28,967 nt of DNA from a virus, in IMG/VR virus record IMGVR_UViG_3300028189_000045, positions 1 through 28,967 of that record. The stretch is one strand, 5' to 3'. Of this stretch, positions 6,479 to 12,456 are shown piece by piece; within the stretch, counting starts at the first letter, position 1; every line of letters begins with the position of its first letter. The notes below the pieces were generated by a model. That model did no database searches. It saw only the letters and a program-made list of their open reading frames with translations, and was not told where the DNA came from. Made by a program: the position numbers and the translations under genes.

Positions 6479-6594
6479 TACTTATCCTTTGTACATTTCT
6501 TATGTAAATATGCTATTACGTCATAGTCTCTAGGATATACTCTAAAGTGGGTAAATCCATACCACATTGACCAGAGTCTTTTACATAGACTCAT
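6478..6594 (-). CDS. Very small hypothetical protein (38 aa)
   Basis: Thirty-eight codons from an ATG at 6594: it starts MSLCKRLWSMWYGFTHFRVY and ends AYLHKKCTKDK. It is basic and aromatic with two cysteines. The ATG follows the previous stop by three bases and its stop overlaps the next start. The ordered packing between two accepted genes and cluster-like codon use support it. Function unknown. Confidence 0.5.
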   Translation of the reverse strand: MSLCKRLWSMWYGFTHFRVYPRDYDVIAYLHKKCTKDK

Positions 6595-6597
6595 TAC

Positions 6598-6726
6598 TTA
6601 TCCCCGAGTCATATAGTTCAAACTACATATAGCTATAACTACAAATAGTAGTATTCCGTATATAACTTTCTTTTCGTGTGTTATATACCACTTATCTAAC
6701 TTGTTCTTTAGTATCTTGAATTTCAT
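6598..6726 (-). CDS. Tiny single-pass membrane protein (42 aa)
   Basis: An open frame from the ATG at 6726: a basic N-terminus (MKFKILKNKLDKWYITHEKK) and then one hydrophobic helix (VIYGILLFVVIAICSLNYM). The AAAGGATAGGT end of the upstream gene gives its ribosome site. The positive-inside rule places the N-terminus in the cytoplasm. It is one of at least three tiny membrane proteins in this part of the cluster. Confidence 0.5.
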   Translation of the reverse strand: MKFKILKNKLDKWYITHEKKVIYGILLFVVIAICSLNYMTRG

Positions 6727-6728
6727 AC

Positions 6729-6935
6729 CTATCCTTTACACTTTGCTCTTTTTACTATTTTATATACTGTAGATACATCTATATCATAAAGTCTAGCTAC
6801 TGTCTTTGCTTTTATCTTATTTATTACGATGTCTGTAACTACATCCATCCTAGCTTGACTACTAAGTCTAACCCTAGTCTTACGAACTACAACTTCTTCC
6901 TCTCCAATAAACAACTCTATTAACCATTTGAACAT
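6729..6935 (-). CDS. Small helix-turn-helix protein (68 aa)
   Basis: The start is the ATG at 6935, preceded by AAGGAG; a GTG two codons upstream is a weaker choice. After a hydrophobic beginning (MFKWLIELFIG) and a basic linker, the C-terminal half is a resolvase/transposase-like helix-turn-helix: VTDIVINKIKAKTVARLYDI followed by DVSTVYKIVKRAKCKG, where ARLYDIDVSTVYKIVKR is the turn and recognition helix. It is probably a DNA-binding regulator. A second small protein with the same kind of C-terminal motif and a matching KCKG is encoded at 10378-10530. Confidence 0.6.
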   Translation of the reverse strand: MFKWLIELFIGEEEVVVRKTRVRLSSQARMDVVTDIVINKIKAKTVARLYDIDVSTVYKIVKRAKCKG

Positions 6936-6944
6936 ATTCACTCC

Positions 6945-7148
6945 TTATATAGACATATCCGCTATGTCACCCATAGATATTTTACCCTCTTCTACTTGAG
7001 CTAAATAACGCTTTGGTGAGAGTCTCTCATCAATTGCTCTAATAGCTACCTCTTTTTCATCTTTTGGTCCATCTGAAACCATAAGCCGTGATCTTAATGC
7101 TGGTAAAGCACTAATCTTTATACGGCTAATTCGATCTAATATATGCAT
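6945..7148 (-). CDS. Hypothetical protein (67 aa)
   Basis: Begins MHILDRISRIKISALPALRS with the same TAGGAGCAGAA leader as the gene starting at 5445. It has a basic first third, an acidic middle (DGPKDEKEVAIRAIDE) and an acidic C-terminus (GKISMGDIADMSI). No membrane segment or motif is recognised. The 58-bp gap upstream carries a 7-bp hairpin (ATATTTC, loop of nine, GAAATAT, 7185-7207) directly after the stop of the next gene. Confidence 0.55.
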   Translation of the reverse strand: MHILDRISRIKISALPALRSRLMVSDGPKDEKEVAIRAIDERLSPKRYLAQVEEGKISMGDIADMSI

Positions 7149-7206
7149 TTCTGCTCCTAGTTAGTATATAACCGACCTATAAGTATATTTCCTATATAGT
7201 GAAATA

Positions 7207-7416
7207 TTAGGGTTTAAGGTTTTGCTTTTGGTGACCTGGTGTAATTCCATCACATTCTTTAGGTTCTGAGTCTGAGTATAATCCATCTCTCCAACCATCT
7301 TTCGCTGCTTTTGGGATTGCTATTATATCCTTTTTCACAACTTTACCCACTATAATAGATGAGTCAACTAATATTGCTGTAGCACTTGCTACTTTCTTGG
7401 TTATATAACTTAACAT
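7207..7416 (-). CDS. Hypothetical protein (69 aa)
   Basis: Starts MLSYITKKVASATAILVDSS with a strong AAGGAG site. The first 40 residues are amphipathic and moderately hydrophobic; the tail is polar (DGWRDGLYSDSEPKECDG). It might bind membranes through its first part, but no clear transmembrane helix is seen. It is the first gene after the structured spacer behind the RNA polymerase gene. Confidence 0.55.
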   Translation of the reverse strand: MLSYITKKVASATAILVDSSIIVGKVVKKDIIAIPKAAKDGWRDGLYSDSEPKECDGITPGHQKQNLKP

Positions 7417-7664
7417 TTTATCTCCTTATTGACAAATATATACCCACTTAGATATCTGTGTATCCTAAAAGCGTAGATTGAGACCGCTCGATATGGACAT
7501 ATATTCATCAATATACTAGATCTCTTTTGTACCGAGATGGACTCTCACCCTCAGTCTAGTATTAATACTATCACTACTTTATAAAGTAAAAGAAAAGAAA
7601 AAAAGAAGCTAAATGGTATGCCTATAATATCCATCCCTCTATAAGAAAAAAAGAGCCTACAGCC
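7417..7664 (-). other. Structured non-coding spacer with paired palindromes
   Basis: This gap of 248 bp lies between the RNA polymerase stop and the next leftward gene. It contains two perfect 14-bp palindromes four bases apart (TAGTATTAATACTA at 7557-7570 and TACTTTATAAAGTA at 7575-7588), an ACTAGA...TCTAGT pair enclosing TCTC...GAGA and GACT...AGTC hairpins (about 7515-7560), a pyrimidine-rich run on the minus strand, and a TGGATATTAT promoter-like box near 7625. No tRNA could be folded and no ORF with a ribosome site is present. It may be an operator, a small RNA or an origin element. Confidence 0.45.
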
Positions 7665-7676
7665 CTATTTCAGGGC
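7646..7676 (-). terminator. Possible weak terminator after the RNA polymerase gene
   Basis: On the minus strand GCCCT-GAAAT-AGGGC forms a five-pair hairpin that includes the polymerase stop codon, and a run of seven U follows. Nine bases separate the stem from the U-run, so it is not a classic intrinsic terminator; the call is tentative. Confidence 0.3.
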
Positions 7677-9446
7677 CGTAAGTTCACACTTGAAGTTCTT
7701 TATTGGAGTAATCTTATCTTGTAGCTTCTTCCATTGCTTTGCAGCTCCGTTAGTCTGCTTGATACCTATACTATCAAAGTAGTTAGCTAGAATCTCTGTT
7801 CTATCACTATTTATATCATCTATCTTAGATGCATACTTTGTTCTAGCTGTCATTGCTTCATTTGGCATTACTATTACTGCGTCATAGATTGGTATGCTCC
7901 AGCTTAGTACTTCTACAGTACTGTCCATAACTTGACTATCTAGGTTGTGAACTAGTAACGTAATGAAGTATCTCTTAAACTGCTCTAAGTCCGGTATTCT
8001 AGATGTATGCGTATGGTTAATAGTTAGTACATTACCACTAGCTGAATCATATACTGGGTACTTCTTCATATAGTCACCTAAGTTTCTATACTTATTACAG
8101 TTTATCGTAAACTCTTCATTCCATATCTTAACTTTCATTACTGGTTTAGGCGTTACATTAGCTATGATGTAGTCTTTGAAATCATTAGCTAAACCTAGTA
8201 CACCACTAGCTAGTTCATTACCATGTAACTTTACTTGCTCTGCTGTATACTTAATCTTCTTCTTCTTCCATAACGTTGTACAATCTTGAGTTGAACCGTA
8301 TAATAGAGGCGTTGAAGCCAATTTAAACTGTTTCCTAGGCATTCCTTTAGACCATACATCTTTAAGGCTGTCAGCGTTAAGTACATTAGTCTCATCACAC
8401 ATGTTATAATCATTTAACAATGCTCCTTCTATCTGAATAACTGAAGCTGTAGCATCTATCTCAATAGGTACAGTCCAATTACTACCATCATAACAATCTA
8501 AGTTGTCATACAATCTCTCTAACCATATATTCTCATGCAGATCAGCTAAGTCATCTTCATTAGTTAGATCTAGGTTATGTACTGATCTACCTTCATATGC
8601 TAACTTACCGTATGCTTTCTTAGACTCTATTGTCTCTGTCTTACAACCTAGTAACTCTGCTATAAACAGGTATACTTGGCCATATCCACTAAATCCTAGT
8701 GACGTAGCAGGTCCAACTATTAGAGCTCTTGCATCCTTATAACCTATCGGATTAAATACTTTAGATAGGCTACTGCTAATAGCTCTACCTCTACTATCTG
8801 ATAGGCTATCTCCCATAGTCATTATCTTATCTTCACTATACATGTGCATCTCTACAATTGATCTAGATACTGACTCGTAATCAGCTCCATCTATAGTTAG
8901 GTTATGCTTCTCTGCTGCAGCTCTAATAGACTTAGTTGTATTTAGTACTATCCCTTCAAAGTACTTAGTTATATACTTAGTATCATACTTAAAATTACTA
9001 TTACCTGACTTAGCTATACCTCTTCTAGTTATACCTACATCCATAATACCTTTCGGTGTCTTAGTCTTATGAGCTTCTGTTGAAGTTGTTCCAACCATCA
9101 TATAACTCATAAACTTAAACTCTGTTCTTATAGCTAGTAGCTGATCTTCTGATACCCACTGAAGTAGCTTACGACTATCTAGCTGTATTGTTCCCCAGTT
9201 TCTACCAGGTATTACATTAGTTATAATCCAACCTGCTTGACTTAGGTGATACAGTGCTGTATTGAATGCTTTGTTATCATCAAATCTATCTGACCAATAT
9301 GCAGCTGATGTCGTTGCACTTGCCTTCATAAGGTAGTTATGCCATAAAGCTTGGAACATATTATCTAACTCTGGGTGCTGCACTATATCTACTATCTGAC
9401 TTGGTGTATAACACTTTCCATTTATTAATTCTAATCTTCTTGACAT
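7665..9446 (-). CDS. Single-subunit DNA-dependent RNA polymerase (T7/N4 type)
   Basis: A 593-residue phage RNA polymerase with a full catalytic core. The DxRGR motif is at 217-221 (SDSRGR). Motif A is DATASVIQIEGALL with catalytic Asp331. Motif B is RKQFKLASTPLLYGS, with Arg371, Lys375, Tyr383 and Gly384 matching T7 Arg627, Lys631, Tyr639 and Gly640. VHNLDSQVMDS precedes motif C, YDAVIV, with catalytic Asp522; the usual His before this Asp is Tyr. At 593 residues it is much shorter than T7 polymerase (883) and lacks most of the promoter-recognition N-terminal domain. In length it is closer to the combined N4 RNAPII subunits, but here in one chain. It likely transcribes middle or late phage genes, perhaps with an accessory factor. 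AAGGATT precedes its ATG. Confidence 0.92.
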   Translation of the reverse strand: MSRRLELINGKCYTPSQIVDIVQHPELDNMFQALWHNYLMKASATTSAAYWSDRFDDNKAFNTALYHLSQAGWIITNVIPGRNWGTIQLDSRKLLQWVSEDQLLAIRTEFKFMSYMMVGTTSTEAHKTKTPKGIMDVGITRRGIAKSGNSNFKYDTKYITKYFEGIVLNTTKSIRAAAEKHNLTIDGADYESVSRSIVEMHMYSEDKIMTMGDSLSDSRGRAISSSLSKVFNPIGYKDARALIVGPATSLGFSGYGQVYLFIAELLGCKTETIESKKAYGKLAYEGRSVHNLDLTNEDDLADLHENIWLERLYDNLDCYDGSNWTVPIEIDATASVIQIEGALLNDYNMCDETNVLNADSLKDVWSKGMPRKQFKLASTPLLYGSTQDCTTLWKKKKIKYTAEQVKLHGNELASGVLGLANDFKDYIIANVTPKPVMKVKIWNEEFTINCNKYRNLGDYMKKYPVYDSASGNVLTINHTHTSRIPDLEQFKRYFITLLVHNLDSQVMDSTVEVLSWSIPIYDAVIVMPNEAMTARTKYASKIDDINSDRTEILANYFDSIGIKQTNGAAKQWKKLQDKITPIKNFKCELTALK

Positions 9447-9455
9447 ATCTAATCC

Positions 9456-9608
9456 TTATCTAATAACTACTAAATGTAGTTTATGGTCTGTGTCATCATA
9501 TACACAACTAGTTACTCTATAACTTTTGTAATCTTTATCTAGCTCTTCTAATAGAGCAGGTAACTCTGTTGGTAAACATGCTAAATGCATAACTCCACCT
9601 ATAACCAT
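9456..9608 (-). CDS. Small hypothetical protein (50 aa)
   Basis: This open frame just upstream of the RNA polymerase starts MVIGGVMHLACLPTELPALL and ends DHKLHLVVIR, with a good AAGGAT site. Its layout is strand, helix (LLEELDKDY), strand, strand. The stop lies nine bases before the polymerase start, so both are probably made from one message. No known family. Confidence 0.6.
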   Translation of the reverse strand: MVIGGVMHLACLPTELPALLEELDKDYKSYRVTSCVYDDTDHKLHLVVIR

Positions 9609-9644
9609 AATCTTATCCTTATTTAATATAGAGCAGGAGTTAAC

Positions 9645-10256
9645 CTACTCTTTGTATATAGTTGCAGCTGTTATATACTCATTAGTATTATCTAACATCT
9701 CATCTGCGTTCAGCTGGCTTCTCTTATACTGGTAATCTACATTTGCTGGGTTGAATTTACATAGATCTAAGTCTGATACTAACTTCATATCTATTGCTAC
9801 CATCTCTAGCAATTCTTTTACTCTTGGTATATCCATTGGCATTGCTGGAATTACCTCTACAGCAGTCTTACTGAAGTATGCCGTATTTCCGAATGCATCT
9901 AGCGTATCCTCAATTACTTGCTCATCTAAGCCTGTCATTAACAGTAGATCTTCCTTTAACTGAGCCTTACTAAACTGAATTGCTTTCAGTAGCGTAATGA
10001 TCTTGTTTGGTATTATTCCATAACCGAATGTCTGAGATATCTTACGGTCATCTTTAGCATACTCTTCTTCTACTTGAACTAGTAACACATCTAATGCAGT
10101 ACTATCTATCTTAGTTAACTCTCTCTTAGCATATAGTGGACTATCTAACTTAGTAAGCTCATGATTTAGCTTTGCTATCTCTACTATCTCTGCCATTTCG
10201 GCTACTTTCGCTGCTCTTGCTACTTCTAACTTGTTGATTAATTCTTGCTTGTTCAT
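9645..10256 (-). CDS. Hypothetical protein with N-terminal helix (203 aa)
   Basis: It begins MNKQELINKLEVARAAKVAE, a long helix with alternating Ala, Glu and Lys. A mostly helical domain with TFGYGIIPNKIITLLKAIQF and a C-terminal acidic part (NADEMLDNTNEYITAA) follow. It is the largest unknown in the leftward cluster and lies directly upstream of the small 50-residue gene and the polymerase. That position would suit a polymerase partner or DNA-binding factor, but this is inference from location only. AAAGGATC precedes the ATG. Confidence 0.65.
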   Translation of the reverse strand: MNKQELINKLEVARAAKVAEMAEIVEIAKLNHELTKLDSPLYAKRELTKIDSTALDVLLVQVEEEYAKDDRKISQTFGYGIIPNKIITLLKAIQFSKAQLKEDLLLMTGLDEQVIEDTLDAFGNTAYFSKTAVEVIPAMPMDIPRVKELLEMVAIDMKLVSDLDLCKFNPANVDYQYKRSQLNADEMLDNTNEYITAATIYKE

Positions 10257-10340
10257 TATTGATCCTTTGTTTGTATTGAGTTTGTTCTATCTAAGCACTT
10301 TCTTTATGATACTATCTTATTCCCATCTTAATGACTGAGC

Positions 10341-10391
10341 CTAAGCCCAGTGCGGAGTTACATAACTACCGTCTTCACTATCGTAATTCAT
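10341..10391 (-). CDS. Possible 16-residue peptide
   Basis: ATG at 10391 with an excellent AAAGGAG site seven bases upstream encodes MNYDSEDGSYVTPHWA. It overlaps the end of the small HTH gene. No other gene occupies 10257-10340. It may be a leader peptide or a chance frame; the strong ribosome site is the only evidence. Confidence 0.3.
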   Translation of the reverse strand: MNYDSEDGSYVTPHWA

Positions 10392-10530
10392 AACTAACTC
10401 CTTTGCATTTGTTTGTGTGCACTATACATATTACTGCCTTGACACTTGTACTAAATAACATTGCTATGTCTTCTGAGGTTATACCTTTATCCCATGCTCT
10501 AACTATTGCTTTCATTTTGTTTATGTTCAC
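10378..10530 (-). CDS. Small helix-turn-helix protein (50 aa)
   Basis: Starts at GTG (10530) with AAAGGCTAAGTA before it, the same spacing and wording as at the GTG-started gene at 6478. The product begins MNINKMKAIVRAWDKGITSE and continues DIAMLFSTSVKAVICIVHTN, a helix-turn-helix like that of sigma-region-4 or resolvase-type proteins: IVRAWDKGITSEDIAMLFSTS followed by a recognition helix. Its tail KCKG matches that of the 68-residue HTH protein encoded at 6729-6935. Likely a small DNA-binding regulator. Confidence 0.5.
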   Translation of the reverse strand: MNINKMKAIVRAWDKGITSEDIAMLFSTSVKAVICIVHTNKCKGVSYELR

Positions 10531-10551
10531 TACTTAGCCTTTAATGTATGT

Positions 10552-10815
10552 TTAAGAGTCATCAGCGTTTGCTATGTTCATTTGCTTAATCATTTCTTTA
10601 ACTGAACCCCTTGTATGGGCACTTTCCTCGAGTACTTTGTTCAATCTATTACCTAAATCGTTGTACTGTTTTGCAATACGAACTTCTTGTTCATCTTTAA
10701 GCATATCGAACTCTTTTCCAGCCATTTCACCAGAACCTTTTACCACTGAATTGATAACTCCACCGAAATACCAAACTACTGCGATTAACCCTACTGCTAT
10801 TACTATACTTTCCAT
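10552..10815 (-). CDS. N-terminally anchored coiled-coil membrane protein (87 aa)
   Basis: Begins MESIVIAVGLIAVVWYFGGV, a transmembrane helix at about residues 3-22, then a long charged helix (MLKDEQEVRIAKQYNDLGNR and LNKVLEESAHTRGSVKEM). This is the general plan of inner-membrane spanin or holin-accessory proteins, yet it lies in the leftward cluster away from the lysis genes. Function unknown. The gap of 107 bp upstream of it holds repeats of GTGTTAGAGTGTT type and no gene. Confidence 0.6.
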   Translation of the reverse strand: MESIVIAVGLIAVVWYFGGVINSVVKGSGEMAGKEFDMLKDEQEVRIAKQYNDLGNRLNKVLEESAHTRGSVKEMIKQMNIANADDS

Positions 10816-10922
10816 TACTAAGCTCCTGTGCTTTAAAATATTGTGAGATGATATGGATGGGTTACGAGGAGTGAGTGTTCTCTCTTGCTTAAAGTGTTAG
10901 AGTGTTAAAAAGAACTAACGAG

Positions 10923-11123
10923 CTAAAGCACTAATGCCTTAACGTCTTTAGTCTGATGCATAATAGCCATAATACGGCTTGCATATACACTATACTGTAC
11001 ACCCTCGAGCTCAATTATAAAGTCGTGGTCTTCTAACAATGTATACGCAGCCTTAGGTTCTAGCCCCTTAGCGATAAGTTTGTCAGCAACAGTTTGGTAT
11101 TGGTCTCTGTTTAATCTAGTCAT
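10923..11123 (-). CDS. Hypothetical protein, first gene of the leftward cluster (66 aa)
   Basis: Starts MTRLNRDQYQTVADKLIAKG with an AAAGGAC site. It is a helical protein of mixed charge with HDFIIELEGVQYSVYASRIM in the middle. As the first gene from the divergent promoter region it is probably among the earliest expressed and may act on the host, but no motif is recognised. Confidence 0.6.
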   Translation of the reverse strand: MTRLNRDQYQTVADKLIAKGLEPKAAYTLLEDHDFIIELEGVQYSVYASRIMAIMHQTKDVKALVL

Positions 11124-11420
11124 TATAAGTCCTTTGGTAGTGCCAGCTTAAGCCGTCAAATACTACTAGGATGATGTGGATGATGTCCTGAGGGCTCAAC
11201 TGCATGTCAACAGCTCTAACCTAAACCTTAAAAGACACCCATAGCCCTACAGACTCCGGGGGGTACTCTACTTTTTGTGTTGTAAGTGGTAAGTATTGAA
11301 CTGAGACTAAAAAATAATAATTTTCAAAAACCAATTTAAGAAAACTTTAAGAAATTATTATTAGAGTTTTAAAAGCTTTTTAGATACAATAACTCTATAC
11401 TATATATAAGGGGTTCCGAA
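11124..11420. other. Divergent control region between leftward and rightward genes
   Basis: A spacer of 297 bp at which the direction of transcription switches. The right part (11320-11400) is almost pure A+T, with two TTTAAGAAA direct repeats (11335-11354) and the -10 box for the rightward genes. The left part is richer in G+C and includes CTCCGGGGGGTACTC near 11250-11265, a TTGACA-like box on the minus strand near 11205, and the AGCTTAAGC palindrome near 11145. Leftward promoters are likely but none is clear. No ORF is supported. Confidence 0.5.
11385..11390 (+). promoter_or_regulatory. -10 box of the first rightward promoter (TACAAT)
   Basis: TTTTTAGATACAAT stands 30 bp before the ATG at 11421, with an A/T-rich upstream tract containing repeated TTTAAG. 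This is the T-rich, -35-poor promoter form expected in Campylobacterota-like hosts. Confidence 0.45.
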
Positions 11421-11615
11421 ATGGGCTTGAATTTAACAGAGTATATGAACGAAATCAGCGATTTGTGCGAAGAGTATGGAGACAATGATGATACACTAGA
11501 TACAATTATCTTTAGTATGATAGCTGTAGCCGGGCAAATGGGTTGGGAATTAGATGTTATAGATACGTCTGAGCTAGATTGGGACGAAGAGTATTTAGAT
11601 ACCGTTCCGCCATAG
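11421..11615 (+). CDS. Hyper-acidic small protein, candidate DNA mimic (64 aa)
   Basis: Begins MGLNLTEYMNEISDLCEEYG. It has 18 Asp or Glu residues and no Lys, Arg or His, a net charge near -18 in 64 residues. The acidic residues are spread along the chain, with a short hydrophobic middle (TIIFSMIAVAGQMGW). Phage proteins with such charge, for example T7 Ocr and other DNA mimics, block restriction, CRISPR, nucleoid or repair proteins. It is the first rightward gene next to the control region, which fits early expression. DNA mimicry is inferred from charge and position only. AAGGGG precedes the start. Confidence 0.65.
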   Translation: MGLNLTEYMNEISDLCEEYGDNDDTLDTIIFSMIAVAGQMGWELDVIDTSELDWDEEYLDTVPP

Positions 11616-11634
11616 GGAGGTGATCTATCTGTCT

Positions 11635-11645
11635 TATGATATAAT
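11635..11645 (+). promoter_or_regulatory. Rightward promoter box TATGATATAAT
   Basis: An extended -10 (TATGATATAAT) in the 49-bp gap before the T5orf172-like gene. It is one of four sites of form TATG(A/G)TATAAT in the window, all in gaps before rightward genes. Confidence 0.5.
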
Positions 11646-11664
11646 ATGCAAAAAAGGGAACTAG

Positions 11665-12057
11665 ATGAGTTTATTACAAGCTATGGCTGATAAATATGAT
11701 GGTGTTGAGTGTGGATATGTTTATGTGATGGAGTTTAGGTTTAGGAAAGGTGATGGGTATAAGACTTTGTATAAGGTTGGAGTTACTATTAATAAGCCCA
11801 TAGATAGGATGTTACAGATTAGTAGATCATTTTTTATGGGTAGAAGGTATGTCCCTGAGTGTTCACTAGTTAGATTTAGAAACTTACCGAATTATTATCA
11901 GAGAGAGAAGACTGTTCACACTAGATTGGAAGAATTTAATTATAAGTTTAAGACTGGCTTTGATGGAAGTACTGAGTTCTTTGATATACCACTAGATGAT
12001 TTACTAGCTATATATGAAGAAGAGTGTCCACTTATTAAAAAGGAAGATCGGATATGA
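11665..12057 (+). CDS. T5orf172/MUG113-like GIY-YIG superfamily protein
   Basis: A 130-residue protein with the T5orf172-type GIY-YIG nuclease pattern: CGYVYVMEF (GIY part), then TLYKVGVTINKPIDRMLQIS (YIG part with Arg), then YYQREKTVHTRLEEF with Glu and His, and GFDGSTEFFDIPLDDLL at the end. This family is common in phages and is thought to cut DNA; roles range from homing to host DNA attack. AAAGGGA precedes the start. It is a second, unrelated-looking GIY-YIG protein besides the one at 1872-2378. Confidence 0.7.
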   Translation: MSLLQAMADKYDGVECGYVYVMEFRFRKGDGYKTLYKVGVTINKPIDRMLQISRSFFMGRRYVPECSLVRFRNLPNYYQREKTVHTRLEEFNYKFKTGFDGSTEFFDIPLDDLLAIYEEECPLIKKEDRI

Positions 12058-12187
12058 ACCTCTCCTCTCTAGGTGTTTTTACACTGATGCCGAGTGGATT
12101 AGTATTCACAGAGATTATAATAGTGATGACGATGGTTTTATAGATACTAATCCAGATCCGATACTTTATTCAGGTTATTATAGATGA
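12014..12187 (+). CDS. Possible small protein or gene remnant (57 aa)
   Basis: An open frame overlapping the end of the T5orf172-like gene reads MKKSVHLLKRKIGYEPLL, continues SRCFYTDAEWISIHRDYN and ends ILYSGYYR. The part beyond 12057 has codon use like the rest of the phage and looks protein-like. However, the ATG at 12014 has no ribosome site, while the only good site (AAAAGGAAG) serves an ATG at 12054 in another frame that yields only 29 residues. A frame break or an unrecognised start is possible. Confidence 0.3.
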   Translation: MKKSVHLLKRKIGYEPLLSRCFYTDAEWISIHRDYNSDDDGFIDTNPDPILYSGYYR

Positions 12188-12312
12188 TTTGATATAGATT
12201 TGTTAGAGTTTTGTCTAGGCTCTGTCCGCCATTCAACAGGGGCGACCCCTTCGCCATTCTGGCTTACCCCCTAATGTAGCATACAAAACCGCAATCCAAG
12301 TTATATATAAAG

Positions 12313-12328
12313 ATATAATACCCAAATA
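12313..12328 (+). promoter_or_regulatory. Promoter-like box ATATAATACCCAAATA
   Basis: First of two near-identical 16-mers (the other at 12360) with a -10-like TATAAT followed by ACC. It may be a host promoter or a site for the phage polymerase, since TAATAC also begins T7-type promoters. Confidence 0.35.
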
Positions 12329-12359
12329 ACATAATAAATGTCAATAAGAACATTTGTTC

Positions 12360-12375
12360 ATATAATACCTAAATA
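12360..12375 (+). promoter_or_regulatory. Promoter-like box ATATAATACCTAAATA
   Basis: Second copy of the 16-mer, differing from the first in one base and set 47 bp downstream. It lies 97 bp upstream of the terminase small-subunit-like gene. Confidence 0.35.
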
Positions 12376-12427
12376 CCCCTCATATTAGCTATATACTTAT
12401 ACAGATCTTATATACTAACCCACTTTT

Positions 12428-12438
12428 TATGGTATAAT
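12428..12438 (+). promoter_or_regulatory. Promoter box TATGGTATAAT before the terminase operon
   Basis: CACTTTTTATGGTATAAT lies 18 bp upstream of the ATG at 12457. It has the T-run plus extended -10 form without a -35 box, and shares its 11-mer with the sites at 16206 and 23175. Confidence 0.55.
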
Positions 12439-12456
12439 ACTTCAAAAGGATATAAT

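Larger units (their letters stand above)
12188..12456 (+). other. Promoter-rich non-coding spacer before the terminase operon
   Basis: This gap of 269 bp has no supported ORF. Its left part (12210-12275) is an unusually G+C-rich patch with a GGCGA-CCCCT-TCGCC hairpin (12241-12255) and a repeated GCCATTC. Its right part is very A+T-rich with three TATAATAC boxes. It separates the early rightward genes from the packaging and structural operon. Confidence 0.5.

Noticed and set aside
7440-7565. Possible tRNA in the spacer behind the RNA polymerase gene
   Set aside because: Several stems can be drawn, but no cloverleaf with a T-arm (GTTCRANYC) and seven-pair acceptor stem was found on either strand.
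12054-12143. A 29-residue hydrophobic ORF with a good ribosome site after the T5orf172 gene
   Set aside because: Its sequence runs out of frame with the protein-like frame covering the same bases; kept only as part of the note on the 57-residue frame.
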